Positions 19,818 to 26,844 of a stretch of 29,685 nt of DNA are shown in pieces. The DNA lies in contig UQCS01000019.1 of the NCBI GenBank assembly GCA_900539605.1, positions 1 to 29,685 on the forward strand. The letters are read 5' to 3'. Every line of letters begins with the position of its first letter. Position 1 is the stretch's first letter. The stretch comes from an uncultured Azospirillum sp. Its GTDB lineage: Bacteria; Pseudomonadota; Alphaproteobacteria; RF32; CAG-239. A program made the position numbers and the translations under genes. Under the pieces are notes generated by a model. The model was not told the origin of the DNA, ran no database searches, and saw only the letters and a list, made by a program, of their open reading frames with translations.

Positions 19818-20501
19818 TTACAAGTTGGCAAGATCTACATGCACACCGGCACCCATGGTCGAACTGATCGAAATCTTTTTCAGATAAGTTCCTTTGGCCC
19901 CCGACGGCTTGGCCTTGATAACAGCGTCGATCAAAGCCTTGGCATTTTCATAAATAGCTTCTTCGCTAAAGCTTACTTTACCGACACCAGCATGAACAAT
20001 ACCGGTCTTTTCGGCACGATACTGAACTTCACCGGCTTTTGCTTTCTTAACCGCACCGGCAACATCCATGGTAACCGTACCCAATTTCGGGTTCGGCATC
20101 AGGCCTTTCGGTCCCAGAACGCGGGCAACGCGACCGGCCAACCCCATCATATCCGGGGTGGCGATGCAGCGATCAAAGTCAATTTTACCGGCCAAGATCG
20201 AGTCAATCAGATTTTCGGCGCCAACGACATCGGCACCGGCAGCTTTTGCTTCATCGGCTTTTTCACCCTGAGCCAAAACGGCAACGCGGACAGTTTTACC
20301 GGTTCCGTTCGGCAGCGAGCAAACACCGCGAACCATCTGGTCAGCATATTTCGGATCAATACCCAGGTTAATCGCCAAATCGACAGTTTCGTCAAATTTG
20401 GCATTCGCATTTTCCTTAACCAGCTTAACGGCATCCTTCAAAGAATACAGCTTAGACTTTTCAATGGTTTTATATGCGTTTTCAATTCTTTTTCCTGCCA
20501 T
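19818..20501 (-). CDS. rplA: 50S ribosomal protein L1
   Basis: Two-domain protein of the mobile L1 arm of the ribosome, 227 aa. Recognised by NLGIDPKYADQMVRG, LPNGTGKTVRVAV and the GLMPNPKLGTVT block. The frame opens earlier at 20516, but ATG 20501 is preferred: a GGAG embedded in the end of rplK lies 8 nt upstream, the usual coupled arrangement. It starts 4 nt after the rplK stop. In other bacteria L1 also represses its own operon by binding the rplK leader. Confidence 0.98.
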   Translation of the reverse strand: MAGKRIENAYKTIEKSKLYSLKDAVKLVKENANAKFDETVDLAINLGIDPKYADQMVRGVCSLPNGTGKTVRVAVLAQGEKADEAKAAGADVVGAENLIDSILAGKIDFDRCIATPDMMGLAGRVARVLGPKGLMPNPKLGTVTMDVAGAVKKAKAGEVQYRAEKTGIVHAGVGKVSFSEEAIYENAKALIDAVIKAKPSGAKGTYLKKISISSTMGAGVHVDLANL

Positions 20502-20505
20502 TGTC

Positions 20506-20946
20506 CTACTCCACAACCTTTACACCCATCGAAACAGCCTGACCTTTTACCATATTCATGGCGGCTTCAACTGTTGCACAGTTCAAATCCGGCATTTTGG
20601 CTTCGGCGATTTCTTTTACCTGAGCCATCGTAATCTGTCCGACGAAAACCTTACCCGGTTCTTTGGAAGCAGACTTAATTTTAGCAGCCTGTTTAATATA
20701 ATAAGCAACCGGCGGAAGCTTGGTGATAAAAGTAAACGACTTATCTTCGTAAGCGGTGATAACGACCGGTACCGGAATACCCGGTTCCATTTTCTGGGTT
20801 GCTGCATTGAAAGCTTTGCAGAATTCCATAATATTCAAGCCTTTCTGGCCCAAAGCAGGACCGACCGGCGGAGAAGGATTAGCCTTTCCGGCGGGGATTT
20901 GCAGCTTGATTAATCCTAAAATCTTCTTTTTAGATTTAACAGCCAT
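20506..20946 (-). CDS. rplK: 50S ribosomal protein L11
   Basis: Part of the GTPase-associated centre and of stringent-response signalling, 146 aa. The Pro-rich N-terminal segment PAGKANPSPPVGPALGQKG, the thiostrepton/RelA-relevant region, is intact. The C-terminal RNA-binding domain contains GTARSMG-like features in divergent form. GAGGT lies 6 nt before the ATG. It heads the rplK-rplA transcript and follows a structured leader. Confidence 0.98.
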   Translation of the reverse strand: MAVKSKKKILGLIKLQIPAGKANPSPPVGPALGQKGLNIMEFCKAFNAATQKMEPGIPVPVVITAYEDKSFTFITKLPPVAYYIKQAAKIKSASKEPGKVFVGQITMAQVKEIAEAKMPDLNCATVEAAMNMVKGQAVSMGVKVVE

Positions 20947-21053
20947 TTTAATACCTCACTTTACAGGTTTGTGGTAAGATTATGGCGAATCCCCCACAAA
21001 TTGTGAAAATAAACAAATTTTCATCAAGAAAGGATCTGCCCCTCTTAATGATT
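20947..21053 (-). promoter_or_regulatory. structured rplK 5' leader
   Basis: Transcription should begin almost at GGCGAATC (21047-21054 region), which pairs with GATTCGCC (20983-20990) and closes the whole leader. Inside, TCATTAAGA (21043-21051) pairs with TCTTGATGA (21021-21029), and the palindrome CACAAATTTGTG follows. The block TCATTAAGAGGGGCAGATCC matches the rpoB leader at 17 of 20 positions. Likely the autoregulatory site for L1, or a further common control element. Confidence 0.6.
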
Positions 21054-21059
21054 CGCCTT

Positions 21060-21087
21060 TGTATACCACAATCAATTCTTTTTGCAA
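21060..21087 (-). promoter_or_regulatory. sigma-70 promoter for rplK-rplA
   Basis: TTGCAA (21082-21087), 16-nt spacer, TATACA (21060-21065), followed within a few bases by the leader stem. Confidence 0.7.
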
Positions 21088-21139
21088 GCTTTTTCTTCAT
21101 ATCAAATATTCTTTTTTCCTAAGCTGCCGATATCTGCTG

Positions 21140-21168
21140 TTGACAATTTTGATTCAATCACATATCCT
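21140..21168 (+). promoter_or_regulatory. sigma-70 promoter for the 73-aa orphan gene
   Basis: Consensus TTGACA (21140-21145), 17-nt spacer, TATCCT (21163-21168), about 44 nt before the start codon. Confidence 0.75.
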
Positions 21169-21211
21169 TGATTCTACAATTATCAATTATTTTCACTAAT
21201 ACTTTAAAAAC

Positions 21212-21433
21212 ATGAAAACAGAAAGAGTTATTTACTGTGTGGCGCAAGATGAAAACATCAACATTTTCGCCGCCTCATTGGCAACCCTTTCCCTCGCGGG
21301 GAAAAGCATCATCGCTAAATTCGGTGCAACCGTTATGTACATTTCGCCGGGATCTATCCAAATGGAAATTCTGCAAATGTTCCATCATGCCGAATACAAC
21401 GGTGCAGCAATGCAACTGGTCGGCAACCTCTGA
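21212..21433 (+). CDS. small orphan protein, function unknown
   Basis: A 73-aa protein on the opposite strand to both neighbours (rplK and mscL). Codon choice matches the host genes. It begins KTERVIYCVAQDENINIF and has a central, mildly hydrophobic Ala/Leu segment (FAASLATLSLAGKSIIAKFG), too weak for a confident membrane helix, with a Met-rich C-terminal half. There is no clear ribosome site before the ATG, which is odd. Still, a consensus promoter lies upstream and a good terminator 25 nt downstream, so this is a complete small transcription unit. I do not recognise the family; a short regulatory or stress protein is possible. Confidence 0.6.
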   Translation: MKTERVIYCVAQDENINIFAASLATLSLAGKSIIAKFGATVMYISPGSIQMEILQMFHHAEYNGAAMQLVGNL

Positions 21434-21455
21434 CCTTTCACCGTTGCATCCGTTC

Positions 21456-21490
21456 AAAAACACTGCTGTCTTCCGACCGCAGTGTTTTTT
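21456..21490 (+). terminator. terminator of the 73-aa gene
   Basis: AAACACTGC/GCAGTGTTT, 9-bp perfect stem, 12-nt loop, then a T-run. Confidence 0.85.
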
Positions 21491-21530
21491 AGTTTCCGGC
21501 AGTTGTTCACTGCTTAGTTTTTTAAAACAC

Positions 21531-21560
21531 AAAACGGATCCCCGGTATTCCGAAGATCCG
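21531..21560 (-). terminator. mscL terminator
   Basis: On the minus strand CGGATCTTCGG/CCGGGGATCCG (11 bp with two T-G wobbles, 4-nt loop), followed by TTTTGTGTTTT. Confidence 0.75.
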
Positions 21561-21580
21561 CTTATTATTCTTTCTCCCGA

Positions 21581-22063
21581 CTACTTCAGTTCCGAGGTGC
21601 AGTGCGGGCAACGAACAGCCTTTACCGGAATTTCCGAACAGCAATACGGGCACTCTTTCGTCGTCGGCGCCGTCGCTGCGGCTTCTTCCGCTTCTTTGTT
21701 TTCAAGCGAACCCTGAACTTTGTTGATACCCTTGATCAGTACAAATACGGCAAAGGCAACAATAATAAAACTGATGACCGCATTTAAAAAACTGCCGAGA
21801 TTCAATGTCGTTGCTCCGGCTTGAACAGCCTGTGCCAGCGAAGCATAGCTGCCTTCGTGTCCGGGAACGTCTTTCAACACAAAAAAGAGGTTGGAAAAAT
21901 CCATCGTACCGAGCAGCACCCCGATCGGCGGCATAATGACGTCTTTGACCATTGAATCGACGATTTTACCGAAAGCAGCGCCGATAATGATACCGACCGC
22001 CATATCAATAACGTTGCCGCGCATGGCAAATTTCTTAAATTCCGAAAAAAAAGACTTTAACAT
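21581..22063 (-). CDS. mscL: large-conductance mechanosensitive channel MscL with zinc ribbon
   Basis: Inner-membrane pentameric valve that opens under osmotic downshock. 160 aa: N-terminal amphipathic helix (FFSEFKKFAMRGNVIDMAVG), TM1 about 16-46 lined by small residues (GIIIGAAFGKIV), a periplasmic loop, TM2 about 88-113, and a charged cytoplasmic tail. The tail ends in a four-Cys zinc-ribbon (C138, C141, C152, C155), an extension found in a subset of the family. GGAG lies 6 nt before the ATG. It has its own terminator and sits oddly between nusG and rplK, normally adjacent genes, so it interrupts the ribosomal cluster. Confidence 0.97.
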   Translation of the reverse strand: MLKSFFSEFKKFAMRGNVIDMAVGIIIGAAFGKIVDSMVKDVIMPPIGVLLGTMDFSNLFFVLKDVPGHEGSYASLAQAVQAGATTLNLGSFLNAVISFIIVAFAVFVLIKGINKVQGSLENKEAEEAAATAPTTKECPYCCSEIPVKAVRCPHCTSELK

Positions 22064-22101
22064 ATTCTTCTCCTGCGATTTTTGTTAATGTATCCTAATC
22101 C

Positions 22102-22143
22102 GCAAAAAAAGATTATCAACCCTCAGGCATAATCTTTTTTTGC
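22102..22143. repeat. 15-bp perfect hairpin between nusG and mscL
   Basis: GCAAAAAAAGATTAT (22102-22116) and its exact complement (22129-22143), 12-nt loop. The T-rich arms give it the look of a second bidirectional terminator after nusG and upstream of mscL. Confidence 0.75.
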
Positions 22144-22149
22144 TTTGAT

Positions 22150-22180
22150 GTAAAAAGCCGCCTTAAAACAACGGCGGCTC
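22150..22180 (-). terminator. nusG terminator
   Basis: On the minus strand AGCCGCC/GGCGGCT (7 bp, 10-nt loop) then TTTTTA, a few bases past the nusG stop. Confidence 0.88.
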
Positions 22181-22185
22181 AAAAC

Positions 22186-22719
22186 TTAACTGACTTTTTC
22201 AACTTGATTGAACTCAAGTTCAACCGGTGTCGAACGTCCGAAGATCGATACCGAAAGTTTCAGACGCGATTTTTCTGCATCCACTTCCTCGACCAAACCG
22301 ATGAACGAAGCAAACGGGCCGTCACAAACGCGAACCTGTTCACCGATTTCGAAGTTGACAACGGTCTGCGGGCGCTCAACGCCTTCTTCAACCTGTTTGA
22401 TAATGCGATGGGCTTCGGCATCCGAAATTGCCTGCGGTTTGTTGCGCGATCCCAGAAAACCGGTTACCCGCGGCGTATTCTTAACCACGTGCCAACTGTC
22501 ATCAGACATTTCCATTCTCACCAGCACGTAACCGGGAAAAAACTTGCGTTCCGAATTGACTTTGGCACCTTTTTTAATTTCGACGATATTTTCGGTCGGA
22601 ACCATCACTTCCAGAATCTTATCTTCCATATTTTTCAAAACCGCCTGTTCGCGGAGCGATTCGGCAACCTTTTTTTCCGAACCCGAATACACATGTACGA
22701 CATACCAATGAGCAGCCAT
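22186..22719 (-). CDS. nusG: transcription elongation/antitermination factor NusG
   Basis: Binds RNA polymerase beta' and links it to ribosomes or Rho. 177 aa. The N-terminal NGN domain begins HWYVVHVYSGSEKKVAESL and includes RKFFPGYVLVRMEM; the C-terminal KOW domain covers VRVCDGPFASFIGLVEEVD to the end. The frame extends to GTG 22725, but AGGAG 9 nt before ATG 22719 decides the start. It follows secE closely, forming the classic secE-nusG pair; a strong terminator separates it from mscL. Confidence 0.98.
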   Translation of the reverse strand: MAAHWYVVHVYSGSEKKVAESLREQAVLKNMEDKILEVMVPTENIVEIKKGAKVNSERKFFPGYVLVRMEMSDDSWHVVKNTPRVTGFLGSRNKPQAISDAEAHRIIKQVEEGVERPQTVVNFEIGEQVRVCDGPFASFIGLVEEVDAEKSRLKLSVSIFGRSTPVELEFNQVEKVS

Positions 22720-22731
22720 TGCCACTTTCTC

Positions 22732-22920
22732 CTAACCAAAAATCAATTTAACGATAAAGCCGAACACCTGATCGACACAGAAGAAAAAGGCAGCAGCAAT
22801 TGCCACCAGAATCAACACCATAACCGAAGTCTGAATCACTTCCTTATTGGTCGGCCACGTAACTTTTTTAATTTCCTGTTTTACTTGCCTGAAAAACAAA
22901 ACCGGACTAACTTTTGCCAT
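22732..22920 (-). CDS. secE: preprotein translocase subunit SecE
   Basis: Single-helix essential subunit that clamps SecY in the Sec translocon. From ATG 22920 it is 62 aa and begins MAKVSPVLFFRQVKQEIKKV, the usual alphaproteobacterial form. The conserved VTWPT hinge precedes the membrane helix (VMVLILVAIAAAFFFCVDQV). The frame also has ATG 22929 and GTG 22959; the short start fits the family length, but none has a strong ribosome site. nusG starts 12 nt after the stop. tRNA-Trp, usually just upstream of secE, is absent here and appears only as a fragment 6.5 kb away. Confidence 0.95.
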   Translation of the reverse strand: MAKVSPVLFFRQVKQEIKKVTWPTNKEVIQTSVMVLILVAIAAAFFFCVDQVFGFIVKLIFG

Positions 22921-23060
22921 CAACTTCATCCACTCAAAAAATTTTAAAACAACGCCCACATGACGTGAACGGACAGCCTCATTTTACCGGTCGCGGCATC
23001 TGATCGGAATTTTCCGAACACCAAACCGCACCGCCGGCCAAGACTGTCTGATTTTTCAGC

Positions 23061-23089
23061 AACATAAACTATTAAAAGCAATATTGCAA
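23061..23089 (-). promoter_or_regulatory. sigma-70 promoter for secE-nusG
   Basis: TTGCAA (23084-23089), 17-nt spacer, TATGTT (23061-23066). The 22921-23279 stretch holds only this and the divergent promoter below; no gene or RNA is seen in it. Confidence 0.5.
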
Positions 23090-23216
23090 CATCTTTTTTC
23101 AAAAATTGCCCAGACGAATCTCTGCAAAATATACGGCATGCCGCCGGCTTTTATCCCGGTAAAAGCGTCGTTGCAACGGCAATACGGCAAATTTTGTACA
23201 TTTTTTCACAAATAGA

Positions 23217-23245
23217 TTGATTAAATCACCCGGCGGGGCTATAAT
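23217..23245 (+). promoter_or_regulatory. sigma-70 promoter for the 448-aa gene
   Basis: TTGATT (23217-23222), 17-nt spacer, TATAAT (23240-23245), start near 23252. Because the TTG at 23217 is the -35 box, it is not the gene's start codon. Confidence 0.75.
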
Positions 23246-23279
23246 TATCGGAAATCAATTACTTCTTGCGGGAAAAACA

Positions 23280-24626
23280 ATGTCCAACTCAAAATCACCT
23301 CAAATTGCAGCGGCGGCCGCCCTGATCATGACAGCGGGAAACGGCGGCGACCTTCAGGCAGCCCAATTGATGGAACAAATGAACCAGCGCCTGCAAAACA
23401 AAATGGAAAAATACGCCGCCCAAAAACAAAAAGACGATTCCGCCGCAAGTTTTAAGGAAGAAGCCGCCAAAATGGGACTGGAAGTCAACGACAGCATTCC
23501 CGACCAAAAAACGTCTTCTTATACCGTCACTCAAGACAGCACCACCGTGGAAGACACCTATAACAACGGCAAAACCAAAAATTCGGCAACAATTAACGTC
23601 TCGCGCACCGTCGATACAGTCGAGCCCAACGCTTCGATCATCAGCACCACCGTTCGCACCGACGAAGAAGAACTGAGCCGTCGCGGACAAACCACTTCTA
23701 CCGTAACAACCACCGCCAACACCCTTGAAAAATTCAACAGCTTCGGCGGCAACAGCAAACAGGAGACAAATTTTTCTCACACGCGTAAACTTGACCGTCA
23801 GGGACGGTTGCGCTCGGAAGGAACAACCCGTCTCCAAAACACCGTAGACGAAGCCGGCGCGCTTGATATCAGCCATGGCTATAATGCTGCCCACGGTTAT
23901 GGCAATTTGCAGAGCCAAAGCAGAGAATTTGATGCCAAGGGCCGGACCACTTCCGAAAAAGACCATTATGAACATCACGGTACCTCTTCTTCTGTCAGCG
24001 ACATACAGCTAAATACTCGGCGCGGCACCGATTTGGAAGAATTGTCTTCCGAAAGTATGAAGGGGTTGAAAAATTACACCCAGGTTGAGGCACAAAAAAA
24101 CGGTCAGAATCCAGCCACAGCTGAGATTAAAACCGACCGCTACGATAAGAACGGCAAGCTAAAAAAATCCCTATGGGGACACATCTGCGAAGGCGCGAAA
24201 GAATTTTACAGCAAAATTAAACAAGGCAAAAATAGAGACAAGGCTGTTGAAGTGATTTCGGAAAACGGTGAAACAAGCGGTACCCGGATGGTTACCCGCA
24301 ATGACGGCACCGTTAAAAAAACACCCCTCAGTGACCGCGCCGCCATCCGCCATCTGAAAAAGTTGCGCAACGGTGTTAACGAAAACCTCGAACAGCTTAC
24401 CGGCGCCGAAAACATGGAAGAATATATCGGCAGAATCCCCGATGTTGACCAGGAAAAAAGAGCGCCTTTGGGATTGGCCTTTGAAAAACACGATCCAAAC
24501 AAAATCAATGAAGCCCGTGGCACTCTGGATACCGAAAACGGCAAAAAACTGGATTATAAAAAACAGATTTCGGCAACCGACATCATGAATCATATCGTCC
24601 AGACCAAACTGCAAAAAGGCGAATAA
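23280..24626 (+). CDS. unrecognised hydrophilic repeat-bearing protein
   Basis: 448 aa, start ATG 23280 with GGGA 8 nt before it. No signal peptide or strong membrane helix; the Ala-rich N-terminus (IAAAAALIMTAGNGG) is followed by a Gln/Lys-rich coiled-coil-like stretch (about 28-62). The middle (75-300) is Thr/Ser-rich and probably beta-structured. Three short repeats of the form xDxxGRxxxE occur at 171-179 (LDRQGRLRS), 217-226 (FDAKGRTTSE) and 287-295 (YDKNGKLKK), reminiscent of YD/RHS-type repeats but too few to assign. The C-terminal quarter is helical and charged. The protein has no Cys except in LWGHICEG. An exported or effector-like protein is conceivable, but no export signal is visible. 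It is transcribed away from secE. Confidence 0.75.
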   Translation: MSNSKSPQIAAAAALIMTAGNGGDLQAAQLMEQMNQRLQNKMEKYAAQKQKDDSAASFKEEAAKMGLEVNDSIPDQKTSSYTVTQDSTTVEDTYNNGKTKNSATINVSRTVDTVEPNASIISTTVRTDEEELSRRGQTTSTVTTTANTLEKFNSFGGNSKQETNFSHTRKLDRQGRLRSEGTTRLQNTVDEAGALDISHGYNAAHGYGNLQSQSREFDAKGRTTSEKDHYEHHGTSSSVSDIQLNTRRGTDLEELSSESMKGLKNYTQVEAQKNGQNPATAEIKTDRYDKNGKLKKSLWGHICEGAKEFYSKIKQGKNRDKAVEVISENGETSGTRMVTRNDGTVKKTPLSDRAAIRHLKKLRNGVNENLEQLTGAENMEEYIGRIPDVDQEKRAPLGLAFEKHDPNKINEARGTLDTENGKKLDYKKQISATDIMNHIVQTKLQKGE

Positions 24627-24941
24627 ACGCCGATCCGCTTAATCTGTCACTTTCTTCCCAATTCTCAAAGTCCGGCGTAAAACGGCAGATTTTTATCTTG
24701 GGCTCTATAGATTTATTTAAGTTTTCCCTCTTTTCCGGATATACAGCCGCGTATCCAGGGCGTCAGAGCCCCTCATATCATCAGCCGTGCGCATGCAACT
24801 CAAAATTTATACCGATCGCTGTCTTGGACGGATGGCGACTGAATTTCGCCTTTGTTTCTTAACAAACTTCATAAATGGTACTTGTTTTTGTCCAACTGTT
24901 AAGTTATTATTATTTTAAAAGTTTGTTTTGGAAGTAATAAA
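24627..24941 (+). promoter_or_regulatory. intergenic region with promoter for the 352-aa gene
   Basis: 315 nt without a gene. A promoter is likely at 24882-24910: TTGTTT, 17-nt spacer, TATTAT. Near 24735-24760 GGATA/TATCC and GGGC/GCCC form two small adjacent hairpins of unclear role. Nothing else is seen. Confidence 0.5.
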
Positions 24942-26000
24942 ATGACTGATAATGTTTCTGTAACCGGATTGAGCGCAACCGACCGCAAGGCTCTTTTCAC
25001 GGCTTTTCCCGATTTAAACCGGCTCTTTCCGGCGGATATCGAAAACGAATATATCGTCCAATATATGGAACATATCGCCAAATCATGCGGCATCAAAAAC
25101 GGTGCGGCGCGGGTTTTGGAATTTGCCGCCGTTGCCGCCGCGGCTAAGCTTCGCGTCAAAATCGCGCAAGGAACTTTTTCCGCCGCCGATATTGAAGGCA
25201 TGGACGGTTCTCTAAAAAACGATGCCCTGCCCGGCGCCGAAGCATTTAAACAACGCTTGCGGAAAGGCAACGTACAGCCCGCGGTTAACCCGGCACTGTA
25301 TTCCCAAATCAGCAACATGGATTTTAACACCGTCATTTCGATGCTGCCGATGCAAGACCAGCTCTGCAAACAATGGGGGATGCTGCTCAAGGCGGGTAAA
25401 GCCCGTAGCATTTTGACAAGTGAATTGCAGTCGCGTTATACCTGTCTTGAGTTTTTGGGCGGCAACGAAACCAAAAGCGGGATGGGGCTTAAGGCCGGCG
25501 AGTTCAACCAGACGATCGGACGCCGGCTGATCAACGGTTCCACCGCCGAGGGCGACGACAATGACATTTTTAAAGCTTTTACCTCTTTGTATATGCTGTC
25601 CAACGCCTTGCAGGCAAAATCGTTTTTTGAGCTGGGCAAGACCTTCCCCGAACTAGAACAGAAAATCCGGCGGGAAACGCAGTTTTTCAGAAGACACGCT
25701 GCCGAAGCCTTGGCCGTCTCGAATATTTGCGCTCAAAAAGGCTTCAAAATCAACAACATAGAACAATTAAAGTTGGTTATACAATCCGAAGAAATCAAAA
25801 ATTACGCCTACGGCGCTCATCTGTCGGTTTTAGACATGTATGCGTTGCCCGACGTTAAAAACGGAAGATGCGCCGCAATCACTCCCCGTCAAACGGATGA
25901 AAATCCAGCTCCGGCCCAAAGTGACATTGCCCAAAAGATCAAACAAATTTGCTGTTCTTCCGACAGCCGTTCTTTCACAAACCCGAAAGAAAGAGAATAA
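24942..26000 (+). CDS. unrecognised soluble helical protein
   Basis: 352 aa, ATG with GGAAG 7 nt upstream. It is mostly helical and cytoplasmic in composition, with no signal peptide. Features: an Ala-rich helix (LEFAAVAAAAKLRVKIAQG, about 60-78), a central part with NPALYSQISNMDFNTVISML, and a C-terminal Pro-rich tail (ENPAPAQSDIAQKIKQ) ending with two adjacent Cys. No catalytic motif is recognised. The next gene starts 1 nt after its stop, so the two are co-translated and their products may act together. Codon use is host-like, which argues against very recent transfer. Confidence 0.75.
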   Translation: MTDNVSVTGLSATDRKALFTAFPDLNRLFPADIENEYIVQYMEHIAKSCGIKNGAARVLEFAAVAAAAKLRVKIAQGTFSAADIEGMDGSLKNDALPGAEAFKQRLRKGNVQPAVNPALYSQISNMDFNTVISMLPMQDQLCKQWGMLLKAGKARSILTSELQSRYTCLEFLGGNETKSGMGLKAGEFNQTIGRRLINGSTAEGDDNDIFKAFTSLYMLSNALQAKSFFELGKTFPELEQKIRRETQFFRRHAAEALAVSNICAQKGFKINNIEQLKLVIQSEEIKNYAYGAHLSVLDMYALPDVKNGRCAAITPRQTDENPAPAQSDIAQKIKQICCSSDSRSFTNPKERE

Positions 26001-26001
26001 T

Positions 26002-26352
26002 ATGGCATCTTGCAAGCTCGAAGACATTCCTTACATGCTCAGCGAACTCTGCCGTTTTTTTGACGCCGACGCATTGCAAAAGCTGGTGCGGCTGGCAGCA
26101 AAAATCGAAACGGACGATAATCTTAAAAAAGACTATCTCAAAATGCTTCAACAAAAATATCTCCGTGAGCTGCCCTCGATACTGAACGGCAGCTACCCCA
26201 AACAGTCTTTGGAAGAATTGCACAATGCCGTTTTTCCCCAACGTGTCTGCCGGCAACTGTTTGGTACAGAAAATCAACAAAACGGCGAACCAGACCCCAA
26301 ACGCAAAACAACGCTCATGTTAGAGAAGATAAAAAGGCTGAAATCTCAATAG
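26002..26352 (+). CDS. small unrecognised protein paired with the 352-aa gene
   Basis: 116 aa; ATG 26002 follows the previous stop (ending 26000) by one base, with an AGAG purine stretch ahead of it, so translation is coupled. The protein is helical and charged, with DIPYMLSELCRFFDADALQKL at the N-terminus, KKDYLKMLQQKYLRELPSIL in the middle and a basic C-terminus (KRKTTLMLEKIKRLKSQ). The pattern suits a partner or adaptor that binds the larger product, but this is inference. No family recognised. Confidence 0.7.
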   Translation: MASCKLEDIPYMLSELCRFFDADALQKLVRLAAKIETDDNLKKDYLKMLQQKYLRELPSILNGSYPKQSLEELHNAVFPQRVCRQLFGTENQQNGEPDPKRKTTLMLEKIKRLKSQ

Positions 26353-26384
26353 AGGTCGTCCCTTACAAACAAAAAAATATCGAA

Positions 26385-26427
26385 AGAAAGCCTTTTTAAC
26401 CATAGCTTTCTCAACAATTTATGTTGA
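26385..26427. terminator. two weak hairpins between convergent genes
   Basis: AGAAAGC/GCTTTCT (7 bp) followed directly by TCAACA/TGTTGA (6 bp). They sit between the plus-strand pair and the minus-strand membrane gene; no strong T-run. Confidence 0.3.
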
Positions 26428-26436
26428 TCTTCTCCC

Positions 26437-26652
26437 TTAGTGCCGCCGTTGACGCCACAGTTCAAACAAAACATACAGCATCAATAAGACAATTAAGGCA
26501 GCCACCCACCAATCCATCCAAGTACCGAAATAAAACGCCTGCTTAAACTGAACATAAATATAAAAAGCAGCCGCGGCAAACCCGACGGCAAAAATAATCG
26601 CCAGGCCCACCAACCCTAAACCGTTTTCGAGATATTTCCATATTTTTTTCAT
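26437..26652 (-). CDS. small two-helix membrane protein
   Basis: 71 aa from ATG 26652 (AGGT 7 nt before it); an upstream in-frame ATG at 26667 would add five residues. A basic N-terminus (MKKIWKYLENG) leads into membrane helix 1 (LVGLAIIFAVGFAAAAFYIYV). A short Tyr/Phe/Trp-rich loop with MDWW follows, then helix 2 (ALIVLLMLYVLFEL) and a basic tail (WRQRRH), so both ends should face the cytoplasm. No family recognised; many small proteins of this shape modulate larger membrane complexes. Confidence 0.6.
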   Translation of the reverse strand: MKKIWKYLENGLGLVGLAIIFAVGFAAAAFYIYVQFKQAFYFGTWMDWWVAALIVLLMLYVLFELWRQRRH

Positions 26653-26844
26653 CAAAGGCACCTGCATCGTTTCATCACGACAAATATTGTATCATAAAGA
26701 GAACCGGCAAACAATAACACCGGCCGCAACCGAAATCTTTTTTACCGGTTAAACTCGTCAAACCCGCTTTTACCCCGCTGCTACACGACTTTTAATTATG
26801 CCCAGAAACACCGACCCCTGACGACTCTTTTTCCGCCGGAACGA

